64,000 nucleotides of DNA from Siphonobacter aquaeclarae (GTDB taxonomy: Bacteria; Bacteroidota; Bacteroidia; Cytophagales; Spirosomataceae), in contig NZ_FNGS01000001.1 of the NCBI RefSeq assembly GCF_900103285.1, positions 799,515 through 863,514 on the forward strand. The letters are read 5' to 3'. The position numbers and the translations under genes were made by a program. Under the pieces are notes generated by a model. That model was not told where the DNA came from and made no database searches. It saw only the letters and a program-made list of their open reading frames with translations. Positions 55,423-63,590 of this stretch are shown here, in pieces. How positions within the stretch are numbered: the stretch's first letter is position 1; each line of letters begins with the position of its first letter.

Positions 55423-55914
55423 TCATAACTCACTGTTTTCCAAATAACTAACAAGCTTATCAAAAGTCCCGCCGAAGCCTTCTTGCATACTATCGTGGAT
55501 GGACCGGAACGACTCCTCCTGCTCCGGCGTCGCGTTAACAGGCCGGCCGGTCAGCGATACGACGGTTTTCCCTTTTTCCTCCGTGAACGTGATCCGATAG
55601 TGAATTTCTTCGGGAAAAGGCATCGGGAAAGGCGCCGGAACGACGTTTCCGTCCTCATCCGCAAAGGCATTGGTAAACTCCAGCAGCTCATTTGGTTCGA
55701 TGCGGAGGTAGTGAAACCTTCCGTAACTGACCGTTCCACCGGCAACCATTTTGAAATGGAACGTACCGCCGGGGCGAAAATCAAGGCGGACAACGCTGTT
55801 TTCCGTTTCCGCCGGCCCCCACCAGGCATTCAGGGCTTCGGCAGTGGAAAAGGCCCGGAAAACCGCTTCTTTCGGGGCATCGAATGTCTGGACAAAGAAA
55901 AAGGCTTCTTTCAT
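55423..55914 (-). CDS. AHSA1/SRPBCC-domain protein
   Basis: A 163-residue protein of the START/SRPBCC superfamily, AHSA1 branch. Typical marks are the N-terminal FDAPKEAVFRAFSTAEALNA with the adjoining WWGP motif, DFRPGGTFHFKM, YLRIEPNELLEFTNAFADED and the closing helix MQEGFGGTFDKLVSYLEN. The fold makes a deep hydrophobic cavity, so a lipid-like or aromatic ligand is expected; none is known. The gene overlaps the ArsR regulator by ATGA, the very common ArsR-AHSA1 pairing, which implies that both respond to the same signal. Confidence 0.92.
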   Translation of the reverse strand: MKEAFFFVQTFDAPKEAVFRAFSTAEALNAWWGPAETENSVVRLDFRPGGTFHFKMVAGGTVSYGRFHYLRIEPNELLEFTNAFADEDGNVVPAPFPMPFPEEIHYRITFTEEKGKTVVSLTGRPVNATPEQEESFRSIHDSMQEGFGGTFDKLVSYLENSEL

Positions 55915-56231
55915 GGCTGCTGGTTGGTTTTGAGGTATTCATCGAGGGAAAGGAACTGTTGCGACCAGAACTGCCGGCAGTGCCCGATCCAGTTGGTGAC
56001 GGGTTCCAGCTTCTCCAGCCGGGCTTCGCAGTAACGCTCGCGCCCGCGGCGGTGCACGACAATCAGCCCGCACTCCTCCAGTATCTTTACGTGGAGAGAT
56101 ACTGCTTGCCGACTCACGTCAAAATGTTCCGACAACTCATTCACATTCAGGCTTTTGCCGGATAGTAATTCAATGATCTGCCGCCGGGTCGGGTCGGCTA
56201 TGGCCTGAAAGACATCCCGTCGTGCTTCCAT
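55911..56231 (-). CDS. ArsR-family winged-helix repressor
   Basis: A 106-residue regulator from the ATG at 56231 (MEARRDVFQAIADPTRRQII); the 12 codons upstream would cover the operator. The helix-turn-helix is SLNVNELSEHFDVSRQAVSL with HVKILEECGLI and the wing VVHRRGRERYCEA. No metal-binding Cys pair (ELCVCDL) is present, so it is not an arsenic or cadmium sensor. It belongs to the group paired with AHSA1 proteins, and the gene overlaps the AHSA1 gene by ATGA. Two identical inverted repeats just upstream are the likely autoregulatory operators. Confidence 0.93.
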   Translation of the reverse strand: MEARRDVFQAIADPTRRQIIELLSGKSLNVNELSEHFDVSRQAVSLHVKILEECGLIVVHRRGRERYCEARLEKLEPVTNWIGHCRQFWSQQFLSLDEYLKTNQQP

Positions 56232-56236
56232 ATTAT

Positions 56237-56281
56237 GCAAGTATTTGCTTGCAAATATAAAGCGCAAGCTTTCACTTGCGC
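56237..56281. promoter_or_regulatory. Duplicated inverted-repeat operator of the ArsR-AHSA1 unit
   Basis: GCAAG-N6-CTTGC occurs twice, at 56237-56252 and 56264-56279, with a period of 27 bases; the second copy extends to GCGCAAG/CTTGCGC (56262-56281). The first contains the perfect dyad ATTTGC-tt-GCAAAT. The sites start 6 bases upstream of the repressor's ATG, an ideal position for repression. Confidence 0.55.
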
Positions 56282-56303
56282 AATACTTCTTCCCAAAAAA
56301 TGA

Positions 56304-57413
56304 TCAGCGGAACAGCATCGGCGTAAACTCGTTGAGGTACTGCCGCCAATTGATCCAGGTATGCCCGCCCTCGGTTTCCTTGTATTGATACCGGATCTGG
56401 TGCTTGTCGAGCAGGGCGAGGGTTTTCCGGTTGGCTTCCATCACGAAATCGTCTTTGCCGATACCGATCCAGAAGAGTTTCTTTTTACTGTTGAAGTCTT
56501 TGTCATTCAGGGACTTGCTGTACTTCGTTTCGGCTTCGTCGATGGAAGGTCCGAAAAATCCCGAACTGAAAACGCCGGCATAGGTAAACAGCTCCGGCCG
56601 GGATAATACGACATCGAGCGTCTGAAAACCGCCCATCGACAGCCCGGCGATGGCCCGGTCGGCCGGACTCGTTTTCACCCGGTAGCCTGCTTCCACCCGC
56701 GGCAGAATATCCTTCAGTAATTCAGATGAAAACAGATCCCGCATCCGGCTCATATTCAGGGGAGTACCTGGCTCCGTCGGCATGCTGCCATTGGGCATCA
56801 CGACGACCATCGGCTTGATCTTCCCCGCCGCAATGAGGTTGTCGAAAATAAAACCGGCCCGACCGATGGTACTCCAGCCGGAATCGTCGTCGCCCGCCCC
56901 GTGCAACAGGTAAAAAACCGGGTAACTATCCCTGCCTTTTTCGTATCCGGGCGGGGTATAAACGTGCATGCGACGCATGCGGCCGAGCGTCGACGACGAA
57001 TACCATACCTGCCGCAGCTCGCCGTGAGGTACGTTCTGTACGTCTTCAAAAGCCGTCTCGCTTCCGGGAATGAGTACTACGTTTTCGACCGACGCTATTC
57101 CCTGCTTGATGGAGGCGTTTTTTGGATCGAGTGTCCGGACACCGTCGACGATCAACGTATAGGTATAGTAGTCCGGCCGCAGCGGGCCGATTTCCGTTTT
57201 CCAGATACCCTGCCCGTCGGACGTCAGGGCTATCGGCGTGCGGGTAAAGTCGCCGACGAGCTTGACTTCGCTCGCTTTCGGTGCATACAGGCGGATAAGC
57301 GCCTTGCCAGGGCCGGAGGAAAGAGGCGATCGGAGCGTGTCGCCGGGAGTACGGTTCTGGGCCGTGGCGGTATACCCCGCGGCAAGACAGGTAATGAGAA
57401 GTAATGATTTCAT
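56304..57413 (-). CDS. Secreted CE1-like esterase with N-terminal CBM48-like domain
   Basis: A 369-residue exported esterase (signal peptide MKSLLLITCLAAGYTATAQ). An E-set/CBM48-like domain covers about 30-115 (ALIRLYAPKASEVKLVGDF, TPIALTSDGQGIWKTEIG, YTYTLIVDG). The esterase D/CE1 domain follows: RRMHVYTPPGYEKG, LLHGAGDDDSGW, the nucleophile Ser259 in AGLSMGG, an acid near Asp321 (GIGKDD) and His351 in EGGHTW. Such enzymes remove feruloyl or acetyl groups from plant polysaccharides, or release short esters. It is divergent from the ThuA-dehydrogenase-DUF1080 unit, so a link to glycoside degradation is plausible but unproven. Confidence 0.91.
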   Translation of the reverse strand: MKSLLLITCLAAGYTATAQNRTPGDTLRSPLSSGPGKALIRLYAPKASEVKLVGDFTRTPIALTSDGQGIWKTEIGPLRPDYYTYTLIVDGVRTLDPKNASIKQGIASVENVVLIPGSETAFEDVQNVPHGELRQVWYSSSTLGRMRRMHVYTPPGYEKGRDSYPVFYLLHGAGDDDSGWSTIGRAGFIFDNLIAAGKIKPMVVVMPNGSMPTEPGTPLNMSRMRDLFSSELLKDILPRVEAGYRVKTSPADRAIAGLSMGGFQTLDVVLSRPELFTYAGVFSSGFFGPSIDEAETKYSKSLNDKDFNSKKKLFWIGIGKDDFVMEANRKTLALLDKHQIRYQYKETEGGHTWINWRQYLNEFTPMLFR

Positions 57414-57584
57414 AGCAGAAGTAAGGTTTCCATCAAAAGAAAAGAAGATTTCCGGTATTTTTCAGGACTTTATCCGGAATAGCGACGAGTGCCTTTTTTC
57501 CTGCGAAACAAGTATATAGCCGACCGGATTCTCTTTAGATGACAAATGCCCAACCAGCGTTGCTATTGCTCTAAACCTCACGGA

Positions 57585-58457
57585 ATGAAAAGAAGAAACT
57601 TCCTGCAGCAGGCGGCCCTCGGTCTGACCACCCTGACCGGGCTGACTGCCCATCGCCCCTCCGCTCCATCTGCTGCACCTTTGATCGTATTCGTTACCGG
57701 CGATCATGAGTACAGCAGCGAGCTGACCCTGCCGCTGATTGCGCAGGAGCTGGAAACGAAGTACGGTTTCCGCACCAAAGTCCTGACAGCATCCCCGGAC
57801 TACCTGTCGGAAACGGATATTCCCGGCCTCGAAATCCTTGAAAAAGCAGATCTGGCTGTGTTTTACCTGCGCTGGCGGCGCCTGCCCAAAGAACAGCTGG
57901 CGTATATCGACGCCTACGTCAAATCAGGCAAACCGGTCATGGGGTTCCGGACGACGACGCACGCTTTCAATTTCCCGGAGGGCGATGACCGCCGGTCCTG
58001 GAATGCCTTCGCCGAAACAACCTTCGGCGCGCCTCCGGGCTGGGGAGGAAAAGCAAAGCATACACACTACGGGCATAAAAGCACGACGGATGTGTCCATT
58101 ATCCCGGAAGCGGCCTCCAATCCTATTCTGACCGGCGTAACGCCTTTTCATGCCGCCTCCTGGCTGTACCACGTACTGCCCGACTACCCGGCGAAGGGCT
58201 CGGTGTGGCTGTTATCCGGCAAGGCCGTCAATCCCGACAAACCGGCGATCGAAAATCCCGTTGCCTGGACGTGGAAAACACCCGCTGGTGGTCGCTCGTT
58301 TATGACGACCCTCGGGCACCCGGAAGACTTCCGGGAAGAGTCCTTTCAACGGCTGATAATCAATGCCGTGTATTGGTCGCTCGGCAAGTCCGTTCCCAAA
58401 AAATGGAAAGGCAAAATCGCCATTGACGTCCCCTACGGTCATCCGAAAAAACCCTGA
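57585..58457 (+). CDS. ThuA-domain protein, exported by a Tat-like signal
   Basis: A 290-residue member of the ThuA (trehalose utilization-like, class I glutamine amidotransferase-like) family. The ATG at 57585 yields MKRRNFLQQAALGLTTLTGL, with the twin-arginine RRNFL pattern. Core motifs are PLIVFVTGDHEYSSE, KADLAVFYLRWRRLP, SGKPVMGFRTTTHAF and GRSFMTTLGHPEDF, closing with INAVYWSLG. The next gene starts 3 bases after its stop, so the two are coupled. ThuA is linked to 3-keto-sugar metabolism in rhizobia; the neighbouring DUF1080 gene fits that theme. No catalytic mechanism is settled for exported members. Confidence 0.88.
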   Translation: MKRRNFLQQAALGLTTLTGLTAHRPSAPSAAPLIVFVTGDHEYSSELTLPLIAQELETKYGFRTKVLTASPDYLSETDIPGLEILEKADLAVFYLRWRRLPKEQLAYIDAYVKSGKPVMGFRTTTHAFNFPEGDDRRSWNAFAETTFGAPPGWGGKAKHTHYGHKSTTDVSIIPEAASNPILTGVTPFHAASWLYHVLPDYPAKGSVWLLSGKAVNPDKPAIENPVAWTWKTPAGGRSFMTTLGHPEDFREESFQRLIINAVYWSLGKSVPKKWKGKIAIDVPYGHPKKP

Positions 58458-58460
58458 CCC

Positions 58461-61400
58461 ATGCGTAAACTACTGACGATCAGCCTGCTGTTACTCTCTC
58501 TCGCAGCGGGCGCTCAGTCTTTCCAACCCGCGAAAGGCGCTCATATTGTTTTTGTCGGGAATACATTTGCCGACCGGATGCTTTACTTCCCGGAGTTTGA
58601 ACTGCTCCTGCACCAGACCTTCCCCGACCGCCAGCTGGTGGTCCGGAACCTCGGCTGGAGCGCCGACGAGCCGGCATTGCAACCCCGGCCGCTGAGTTTC
58701 GGAGACGTTCACACGCACCTTACCCAGCAGAAAGCGGATATTGTTTTTGTGTGTTTCGGGATGAACGAAGCATTCAAGGGCACGGCAGGGCTACCGGGTT
58801 TTGAAAAGGATCTGAATACCTTTCTGGCCGACCTGAGCAGCCATCAGTACAACGGAAAATCCGCTCCGCAGCTCGTACTCGTTTCGCCGGTTGCCCACGA
58901 AAAACTCGGCGGGTACTGGCCAGACCCGGCCGCGCATAACGCCTCCCTGTCGATCTATGCCGAGGCAATGAAGCGCATCGCCGCCGAACGGAAGCTCCGG
59001 TACCTGGATTTGTATACGCCGACGCTCAACGCAAAGGAAGCGCCGCTGACTGCCAATGGCATTCACCTGACGGAAAAGGGTTACCGCGTCGTTAGCCAGT
59101 GGATGGGCAAACAATTAGGTTTTCCCGCGAAGAAAGCAGCGTATACCGCCGCCGAAACCAACCGCCTCCGCGACATCATCCGGATGAAAAATCAGGAGTT
59201 TCTGTACCGCTGGCGGGCGGTCAACGGCGAGTATATCTATGGCCGGCGCAAGGCGCCGTTCGGCATCCGCTCGTTTCCCGCAGAAATGCAGAAACTGGAC
59301 CAGATGGTGGCCGGACTCGACAAAGCGGTATGGCAGATGAGCGCCAATCCGAAGTCGAACGCCTATGCGAAAGCCAAAGCGATTGTCGACGACAAAACCG
59401 GTGCGCCTCAAACGCCGCCCCGTTCCGAACATGCCCACCATGGCTCGTCCGGAGAAGGACATTACCCGGCGTCTACCAGCCAGTTTACACTTCCGAAGGG
59501 CTTTGAAATCAACCTCTTTGCTTCCGAGCAGGACTTTCCGCTGGAGAAACCCGTCAACATGACGTTCGACGCCAAAGGTCGGCTGTGGGTAGCGCTTATT
59601 CCCAGCTATCCGCATTACCTGCCGGGTTCGCCTCCAAACGACCGCATCGTTATTCTCGAAGATACAGATGGCGACGGGCGCGCCGACAAGCATACGGTCT
59701 TCGCCGACAAGCTGTACCTCCCGCTCGGTTTCGAATTCTGGAAAGACGGCATCCTGGTTTCTGCCGAACCCGATTTCATCTACCTCCGGGATATCAACGG
59801 CGACGACAAAGCCGATACCCGGGAAGTGATCCTTCATGGTTTCGGTACAGAAGACAGCCACCACGCGCTTCATGCCTTTACCTACGGGCAGGATGGCGGC
59901 CTCTACTGGCACGAAGGCACCTTCCTGCATACCCAGGTCGAGACGCCGTACGGGCCCGTCCGCGGCAGTTATGGAGCTACTTACCGGTACGAACCGCGTA
60001 CGGGCAAGCTCATCAACCTCGTCGCCTACCACTACAACAACCCCTGGGGGAACGTATTTGACCGTTGGGGAACGCAGCTGATCGGCGATGCGTCGGACGG
60101 GATGAACTACTATGCGCCGCCGATGACGGGGAAAGTGGAATATCCCAACCCGCATCCGCGCACCAAAATGTTTACGGCGTCACGCGTGCGGCCCACGGCA
60201 GGGATTGAGCTGATATCCAGCCGGCATTTCCCGGATAGCATGCAGGGGGATTTTCTGGTCAATAACACCATTGGTTTTCAAGGGATTAAACGCCATAAGG
60301 TAAAAGTTGCCGGCTCCGGAATCGAAGGTTCGGACGCCGAGCCCATGCTGCAATCGAGCGATCCGAATTTCCGGCCGGTTGATCTGAAATTCGGGCCCGA
60401 CGGCGCGTTGTATGTTGTCGACTGGTTCAACCCGCTCATCGGCCACATGCAGCACTCGATCCGCGATCCCCGGCGTGACCACGCGCACGGGCGCATCTGG
60501 CGCATTACGTACAAAGACCGGCCGCTTATCCCGCGGACGGACCTGACGAAGCAATCCCTCCCGGCCTTATTCGATAACCTGAAAGTATACGAGGACCGCT
60601 TCCGCTACCGTACCCGCGGCCTGATCCGCGCACAGGAGCCGACAGCCGTACTTCCGGCACTGGCTACCTGGGTAGCAGGCCTGTCTCCGTCTGATGCGGA
60701 CTATGAACACCACCTGCTCGAAGCGCTGTGGTTGTACCAGGATTTTGACGAAGTCAACGAGCCGCTGCTCCGGAAACTACTGGCTGCGAAAGAATACCGC
60801 GCCCGCGCTGCCGCCCTCCGGGTACTGCGTTTCTGGAAAGACCGCGTACCGGGGTCGCTGGATGTTTTCCGTACAGCGATCAATGATCCCTCGCCCCGCG
60901 TCCGGCTGGAGGCCGTCGTCGCGCTGAGCTATTATGAAAGCCCCGAAGCCGTCGCAGCAAGCCTGAACCTGACGGATTACCAGCAGGATTACTACCTCGA
61001 TTATGCCCGCTCCGAAACCATCAAGGCGCTGAAGCCGGTCTGGATCGCGCGGTTCCGGGAAGATGCCAACTACCTCAATGATCAGCCGGAGCGCGCCGAT
61101 CAGCTGCTTTTCTATGCGTCTCAGGAAGACCTGGCGGGGCTGCCGGCTTCGGAAGCGGTACTTCGCGCCCGGATCTCGAATCCGGAAACGAAGGAGGCTG
61201 ATCGACGGGAAGCCCTCCAGGCGCTGGCCCAAAAACACGGCAGGGGTGAAATTCCCGAGCTGATTTTCCTCCTCCGGAAAGCGGCGCCAAAGGCTGTCGG
61301 CACACTGGGTACGCAACTGATTGCCAGCTCGGCTGACCGCCTCGGGAGCCACCGGGACGAGCTGAAAAGCCTGACGGCCGTCAACCAGTCGGCTCCGCTG

Positions 61401-62297
61401 CGGGAAACCGGCTATGCCGCGCTCGTTGTTGCCGATGGCTCGTTGGAACCCGTTCTGGAACAGGCAGATGCAGGCGACAAAGAAGTAGTGCTGCGCAGCC
61501 TCCGCCTGCTCGGTAATCCGGATATCCATCGGGTTGTATTTCCTTCGGTACGCAAGCTGTTCGACCGGCAGGATATCCCTGAACCGGCGCGGCGGGAAGC
61601 GGTCCGTTCGCTCGGTGCGCTGACTGCCAGCGGCCGCGTGGACCTCCTCCTGGCTGAACTTCGCCCGGGCGGACCCTTTGTTCCGGAAGCTGTCGAGGCG
61701 CTGTCCAAAGTACCTGACACGGAACTTGCGCCCGTTGCAAGTCCGCTGACCAGGGCGATCGTTTCCATAGCCCGGGCAACGCCGGAAAAGGACCGTCAGG
61801 TACCCTGGTTTGATCAGTTGGTAGCATTGGGGAAGAAAACCGCGGCCAGGCTGCCGAAGGAAGAAGCCGACAAGGCCACGTTCATCCTCGAAAGTACCGG
61901 CACGTTCCAAGTGAAGATCACGACGCTGCCGTCAAAAATGCTGTTCGACAAGGAATCGATCACGGTACCGGCAGGCCGTCCGGTGTCCATCCGTTTCGAG
62001 AATCCGGACGAAATGCCGCATAACCTGGTCATTATCAAGGGCGGGTCGCTGGAGAAAGTCGGCAAGGCCGCCGATGCAATGGCAGCGCAGAAGGACGGTT
62101 TCGAGAAGAACTTCGTCCCGGCCATTCCGGAAGTACTCTACGCTACGCCTCTGCTCAATCCGGGCGAAAGCCGCGAGCTTCGGTTCCGCGCGCCGGAGGA
62201 GCCGGGCGAGTATATCTTCGTCTGCACCTTCCCGGGGCACTGGGGTATGATGAAAGGAACACTGAAAATTGTGAAACCGGAAACGTTGCTGAAATAG
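58461..62297 (+). CDS. Secreted SGNH-like / PVC-type dehydrogenase propeller / HEAT / blue-copper fusion protein
   Basis: A 1278-residue periplasmic protein with signal peptide MRKLLTISLLLLSLAAGAQ. An SGNH hydrolase-like region (about 25-220) shows FVGNTFADRM in place of the GDS block, FVCFGMNEAF and NGIHLTEKG. A six-bladed propeller dehydrogenase-like domain (about 335-690) begins FTLPKGFEINLFASEQDFPL and holds the calcium-type loop DTDGDGRAD and FGPDGALYVVDWFNPLIGH. HEAT-like repeats follow (about 700-1130). The C-terminal cupredoxin (about 1155-1275) keeps His1187, Cys1255, His1260 and Met1263. Related PVC-type proteins end in a CxxCH cytochrome; none is present here, so a copper domain may be the electron acceptor. 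It is coupled to the ThuA gene and ends at a strong terminator. Confidence 0.92.
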   Translation: MRKLLTISLLLLSLAAGAQSFQPAKGAHIVFVGNTFADRMLYFPEFELLLHQTFPDRQLVVRNLGWSADEPALQPRPLSFGDVHTHLTQQKADIVFVCFGMNEAFKGTAGLPGFEKDLNTFLADLSSHQYNGKSAPQLVLVSPVAHEKLGGYWPDPAAHNASLSIYAEAMKRIAAERKLRYLDLYTPTLNAKEAPLTANGIHLTEKGYRVVSQWMGKQLGFPAKKAAYTAAETNRLRDIIRMKNQEFLYRWRAVNGEYIYGRRKAPFGIRSFPAEMQKLDQMVAGLDKAVWQMSANPKSNAYAKAKAIVDDKTGAPQTPPRSEHAHHGSSGEGHYPASTSQFTLPKGFEINLFASEQDFPLEKPVNMTFDAKGRLWVALIPSYPHYLPGSPPNDRIVILEDTDGDGRADKHTVFADKLYLPLGFEFWKDGILVSAEPDFIYLRDINGDDKADTREVILHGFGTEDSHHALHAFTYGQDGGLYWHEGTFLHTQVETPYGPVRGSYGATYRYEPRTGKLINLVAYHYNNPWGNVFDRWGTQLIGDASDGMNYYAPPMTGKVEYPNPHPRTKMFTASRVRPTAGIELISSRHFPDSMQGDFLVNNTIGFQGIKRHKVKVAGSGIEGSDAEPMLQSSDPNFRPVDLKFGPDGALYVVDWFNPLIGHMQHSIRDPRRDHAHGRIWRITYKDRPLIPRTDLTKQSLPALFDNLKVYEDRFRYRTRGLIRAQEPTAVLPALATWVAGLSPSDADYEHHLLEALWLYQDFDEVNEPLLRKLLAAKEYRARAAALRVLRFWKDRVPGSLDVFRTAINDPSPRVRLEAVVALSYYESPEAVAASLNLTDYQQDYYLDYARSETIKALKPVWIARFREDANYLNDQPERADQLLFYASQEDLAGLPASEAVLRARISNPETKEADRREALQALAQKHGRGEIPELIFLLRKAAPKAVGTLGTQLIASSADRLGSHRDELKSLTAVNQSAPLRETGYAALVVADGSLEPVLEQADAGDKEVVLRSLRLLGNPDIHRVVFPSVRKLFDRQDIPEPARREAVRSLGALTASGRVDLLLAELRPGGPFVPEAVEALSKVPDTELAPVASPLTRAIVSIARATPEKDRQVPWFDQLVALGKKTAARLPKEEADKATFILESTGTFQVKITTLPSKMLFDKESITVPAGRPVSIRFENPDEMPHNLVIIKGGSLEKVGKAADAMAAQKDGFEKNFVPAIPEVLYATPLLNPGESRELRFRAPEEPGEYIFVCTFPGHWGMMKGTLKIVKPETLLK

Positions 62298-62315
62298 CGG
62301 CGATCAGGAACTATC

Positions 62316-62350
62316 GTAAAAAGACTGCCGTGTGCCGGCAGTCTTTTTTT
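62316..62350 (+). terminator. Intrinsic terminator after the fusion-protein gene
   Basis: AGACTGCCG (62322-62330) pairs with CGGCAGTCT (62336-62344), flanked by an A run on the left and seven Ts on the right. It lies 19 bases after the stop and separates the DUF1080 gene into its own unit, or attenuates readthrough. Confidence 0.85.
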
Positions 62351-62443
62351 GCTGCCTCCGGTTTCCCTGTTCCTTCGCCGGAAAACAAAAGCTGCAATCA
62401 CTTTTCTTGTACCTTTACGCTCCTCAAAATTCCTTTACGCTCT

Positions 62444-63394
62444 ATGCATCACAAATCTGAACCTCTATCTCGTCGTTTCGGCCGGGTTTTCTCGGTACTG
62501 GCCCTCACGCTCCTCTCTTTTTCCGGCATGGCCGCCCCCTCTCCTCTCGAAGGCCGCTGGGATATCACCATTGACGTAGACGGCAAACCCGCGCCGGGCT
62601 GGCTCGAAGTCCGCCATTCCGGGCACCATACGCTCATCGGGCAGTTTGTCTGTGTCGTTGGCAGCGCCCGTCCCATTTCTGTTGTGCACACAAAAGACAA
62701 TACCTTCCAGTTCGCGATTCCCCCGCAGTGGGAAAACGGTACCGCCGATCTGAAAGTAGAAGGCGCTATCAACGGGGAAAAACTCTCCGGCAAGCTCACT
62801 ACCCCGGAAGGCAAGACGCACAACTGGACAGGCGTACGTGCGCCTGTTCTCCGCCGTACTGCCCAGCCGGTATGGGGTAAGCCCGTCAAACTGACCGACG
62901 GAAACCAGATGACTGCCTGGCATGCCGAAGGTACCAACCAGTGGATCGCGGAAAATGGTATCCTCCGCAGCCCGAAGTCAGGCGCTAACCTCGTGACGCA
63001 CGAGAAATTCAACGATTTCAAACTGCACGTGGAATTCCGTATCCCGAAAGGCTCCAACAGCGGCGTATACCTCCGCGGCCGGTATGAAGTACAGGTGACC
63101 GACAGCAAAGGCATGGAACCCGCCCTCGACCAGATGGGCGCGATTTATGGTTTCCTGATGCCGAATGAAATGGCTGCTAAGGATGCCGGCGAGTGGAACT
63201 CCTACGATATCACGCTGATCGGACGGACGGTAACCATCGTCGCCAACGGCAAAACCGTTATCTGCAACCAGGAAATCCCCGGTATCACCGGTGGCGCAAT
63301 CGACGCCCACGAAGGCGAACCCGGACCGCTTCTGATTCAGGGCGACCACGGCCCGGTCGAATACCGGAACATCGTCATCACCCCGGCGAAGTAA
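62444..63394 (+). CDS. DUF1080 (3-keto-disaccharide hydrolase-type) exported protein
   Basis: A 316-residue exported protein. The ATG at 62444 gives MHHKSEPLSRRFGRVFSVLA and a hydrophobic signal stretch ending SFSGMAAP; upstream codons include the terminator. Residues about 30-150 form a beta-sandwich (LEGRWDITIDVDGKPAPGWL). The DUF1080 concanavalin-like fold spans about 165-315: WHAEGTNQWIAENGILRSPK, FNDFKLHVEFRIPKGSNSGV, YLRGRYEVQV, DAGEWNSYDITLIG and GPLLIQGDHGPVEYRNIVI. The family (PF06439) is described as 3-keto-disaccharide hydrolase. With ThuA and the propeller dehydrogenase upstream it suggests oxidation of a glycoside followed by cleavage. Confidence 0.93.
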   Translation: MHHKSEPLSRRFGRVFSVLALTLLSFSGMAAPSPLEGRWDITIDVDGKPAPGWLEVRHSGHHTLIGQFVCVVGSARPISVVHTKDNTFQFAIPPQWENGTADLKVEGAINGEKLSGKLTTPEGKTHNWTGVRAPVLRRTAQPVWGKPVKLTDGNQMTAWHAEGTNQWIAENGILRSPKSGANLVTHEKFNDFKLHVEFRIPKGSNSGVYLRGRYEVQVTDSKGMEPALDQMGAIYGFLMPNEMAAKDAGEWNSYDITLIGRTVTIVANGKTVICNQEIPGITGGAIDAHEGEPGPLLIQGDHGPVEYRNIVITPAK

Positions 63395-63409
63395 GACCCG
63401 CCGCGGTAG

Positions 63410-63448
63410 AAAAAAAGCCCCTGCCGGTGATGGCAGGGGCTTTTTTTT
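63410..63448 (+). terminator. Intrinsic terminator after the DUF1080 gene
   Basis: AGCCCCTGCC (63416-63425) pairs perfectly with GGCAGGGGCT (63432-63441) across a 6-base loop, with A7 before and T8 after. It starts 16 bases after the stop and could also work for the convergent susD. Confidence 0.9.
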
Positions 63449-63470
63449 GTGGGTTGGATAGAAGGGTTCG

Positions 63471-63533
63471 GTTTAGAGTTTAGAGTTTAGAGTTTAGAGT
63501 TTAGAGTTTAGAGTTTAGAGTTTAGAGTTTAGA
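63471..63533. repeat. Nine perfect tandem copies of GTTTAGA
   Basis: Bases 63471-63533 are nine uninterrupted copies of the heptamer GTTTAGA, followed by a tenth degenerate start (GTTGGA). The array lies between two convergent genes, after the DUF1080 terminator. Seven is not a multiple of three and no frame crosses it, so it is a non-coding microsatellite. Confidence 0.95.
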
Positions 63534-63563
63534 GTTGGACTGCCGTGTTGGGTGCGTTACCCC

Positions 63564-63590
63564 TAACTCTAAACCCTAAACTCCCAAACT
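63564..63590. repeat. Degenerate inverted copies of the heptamer repeat
   Basis: ACTCTAAAC, CCTAAACT and CCCAAACT follow one another here and are reverse-complement relatives of the GTTTAGA array 30 bases upstream. The two together could form an imperfect long hairpin. The last copy touches the stop codon of the convergent susD. Confidence 0.65.

Noticed and set aside
63471-63533. CRISPR array or telomere-like repeat
   Set aside because: The heptamers are contiguous with no spacers and no cas genes are present; it is a simple microsatellite inside a chromosome region.
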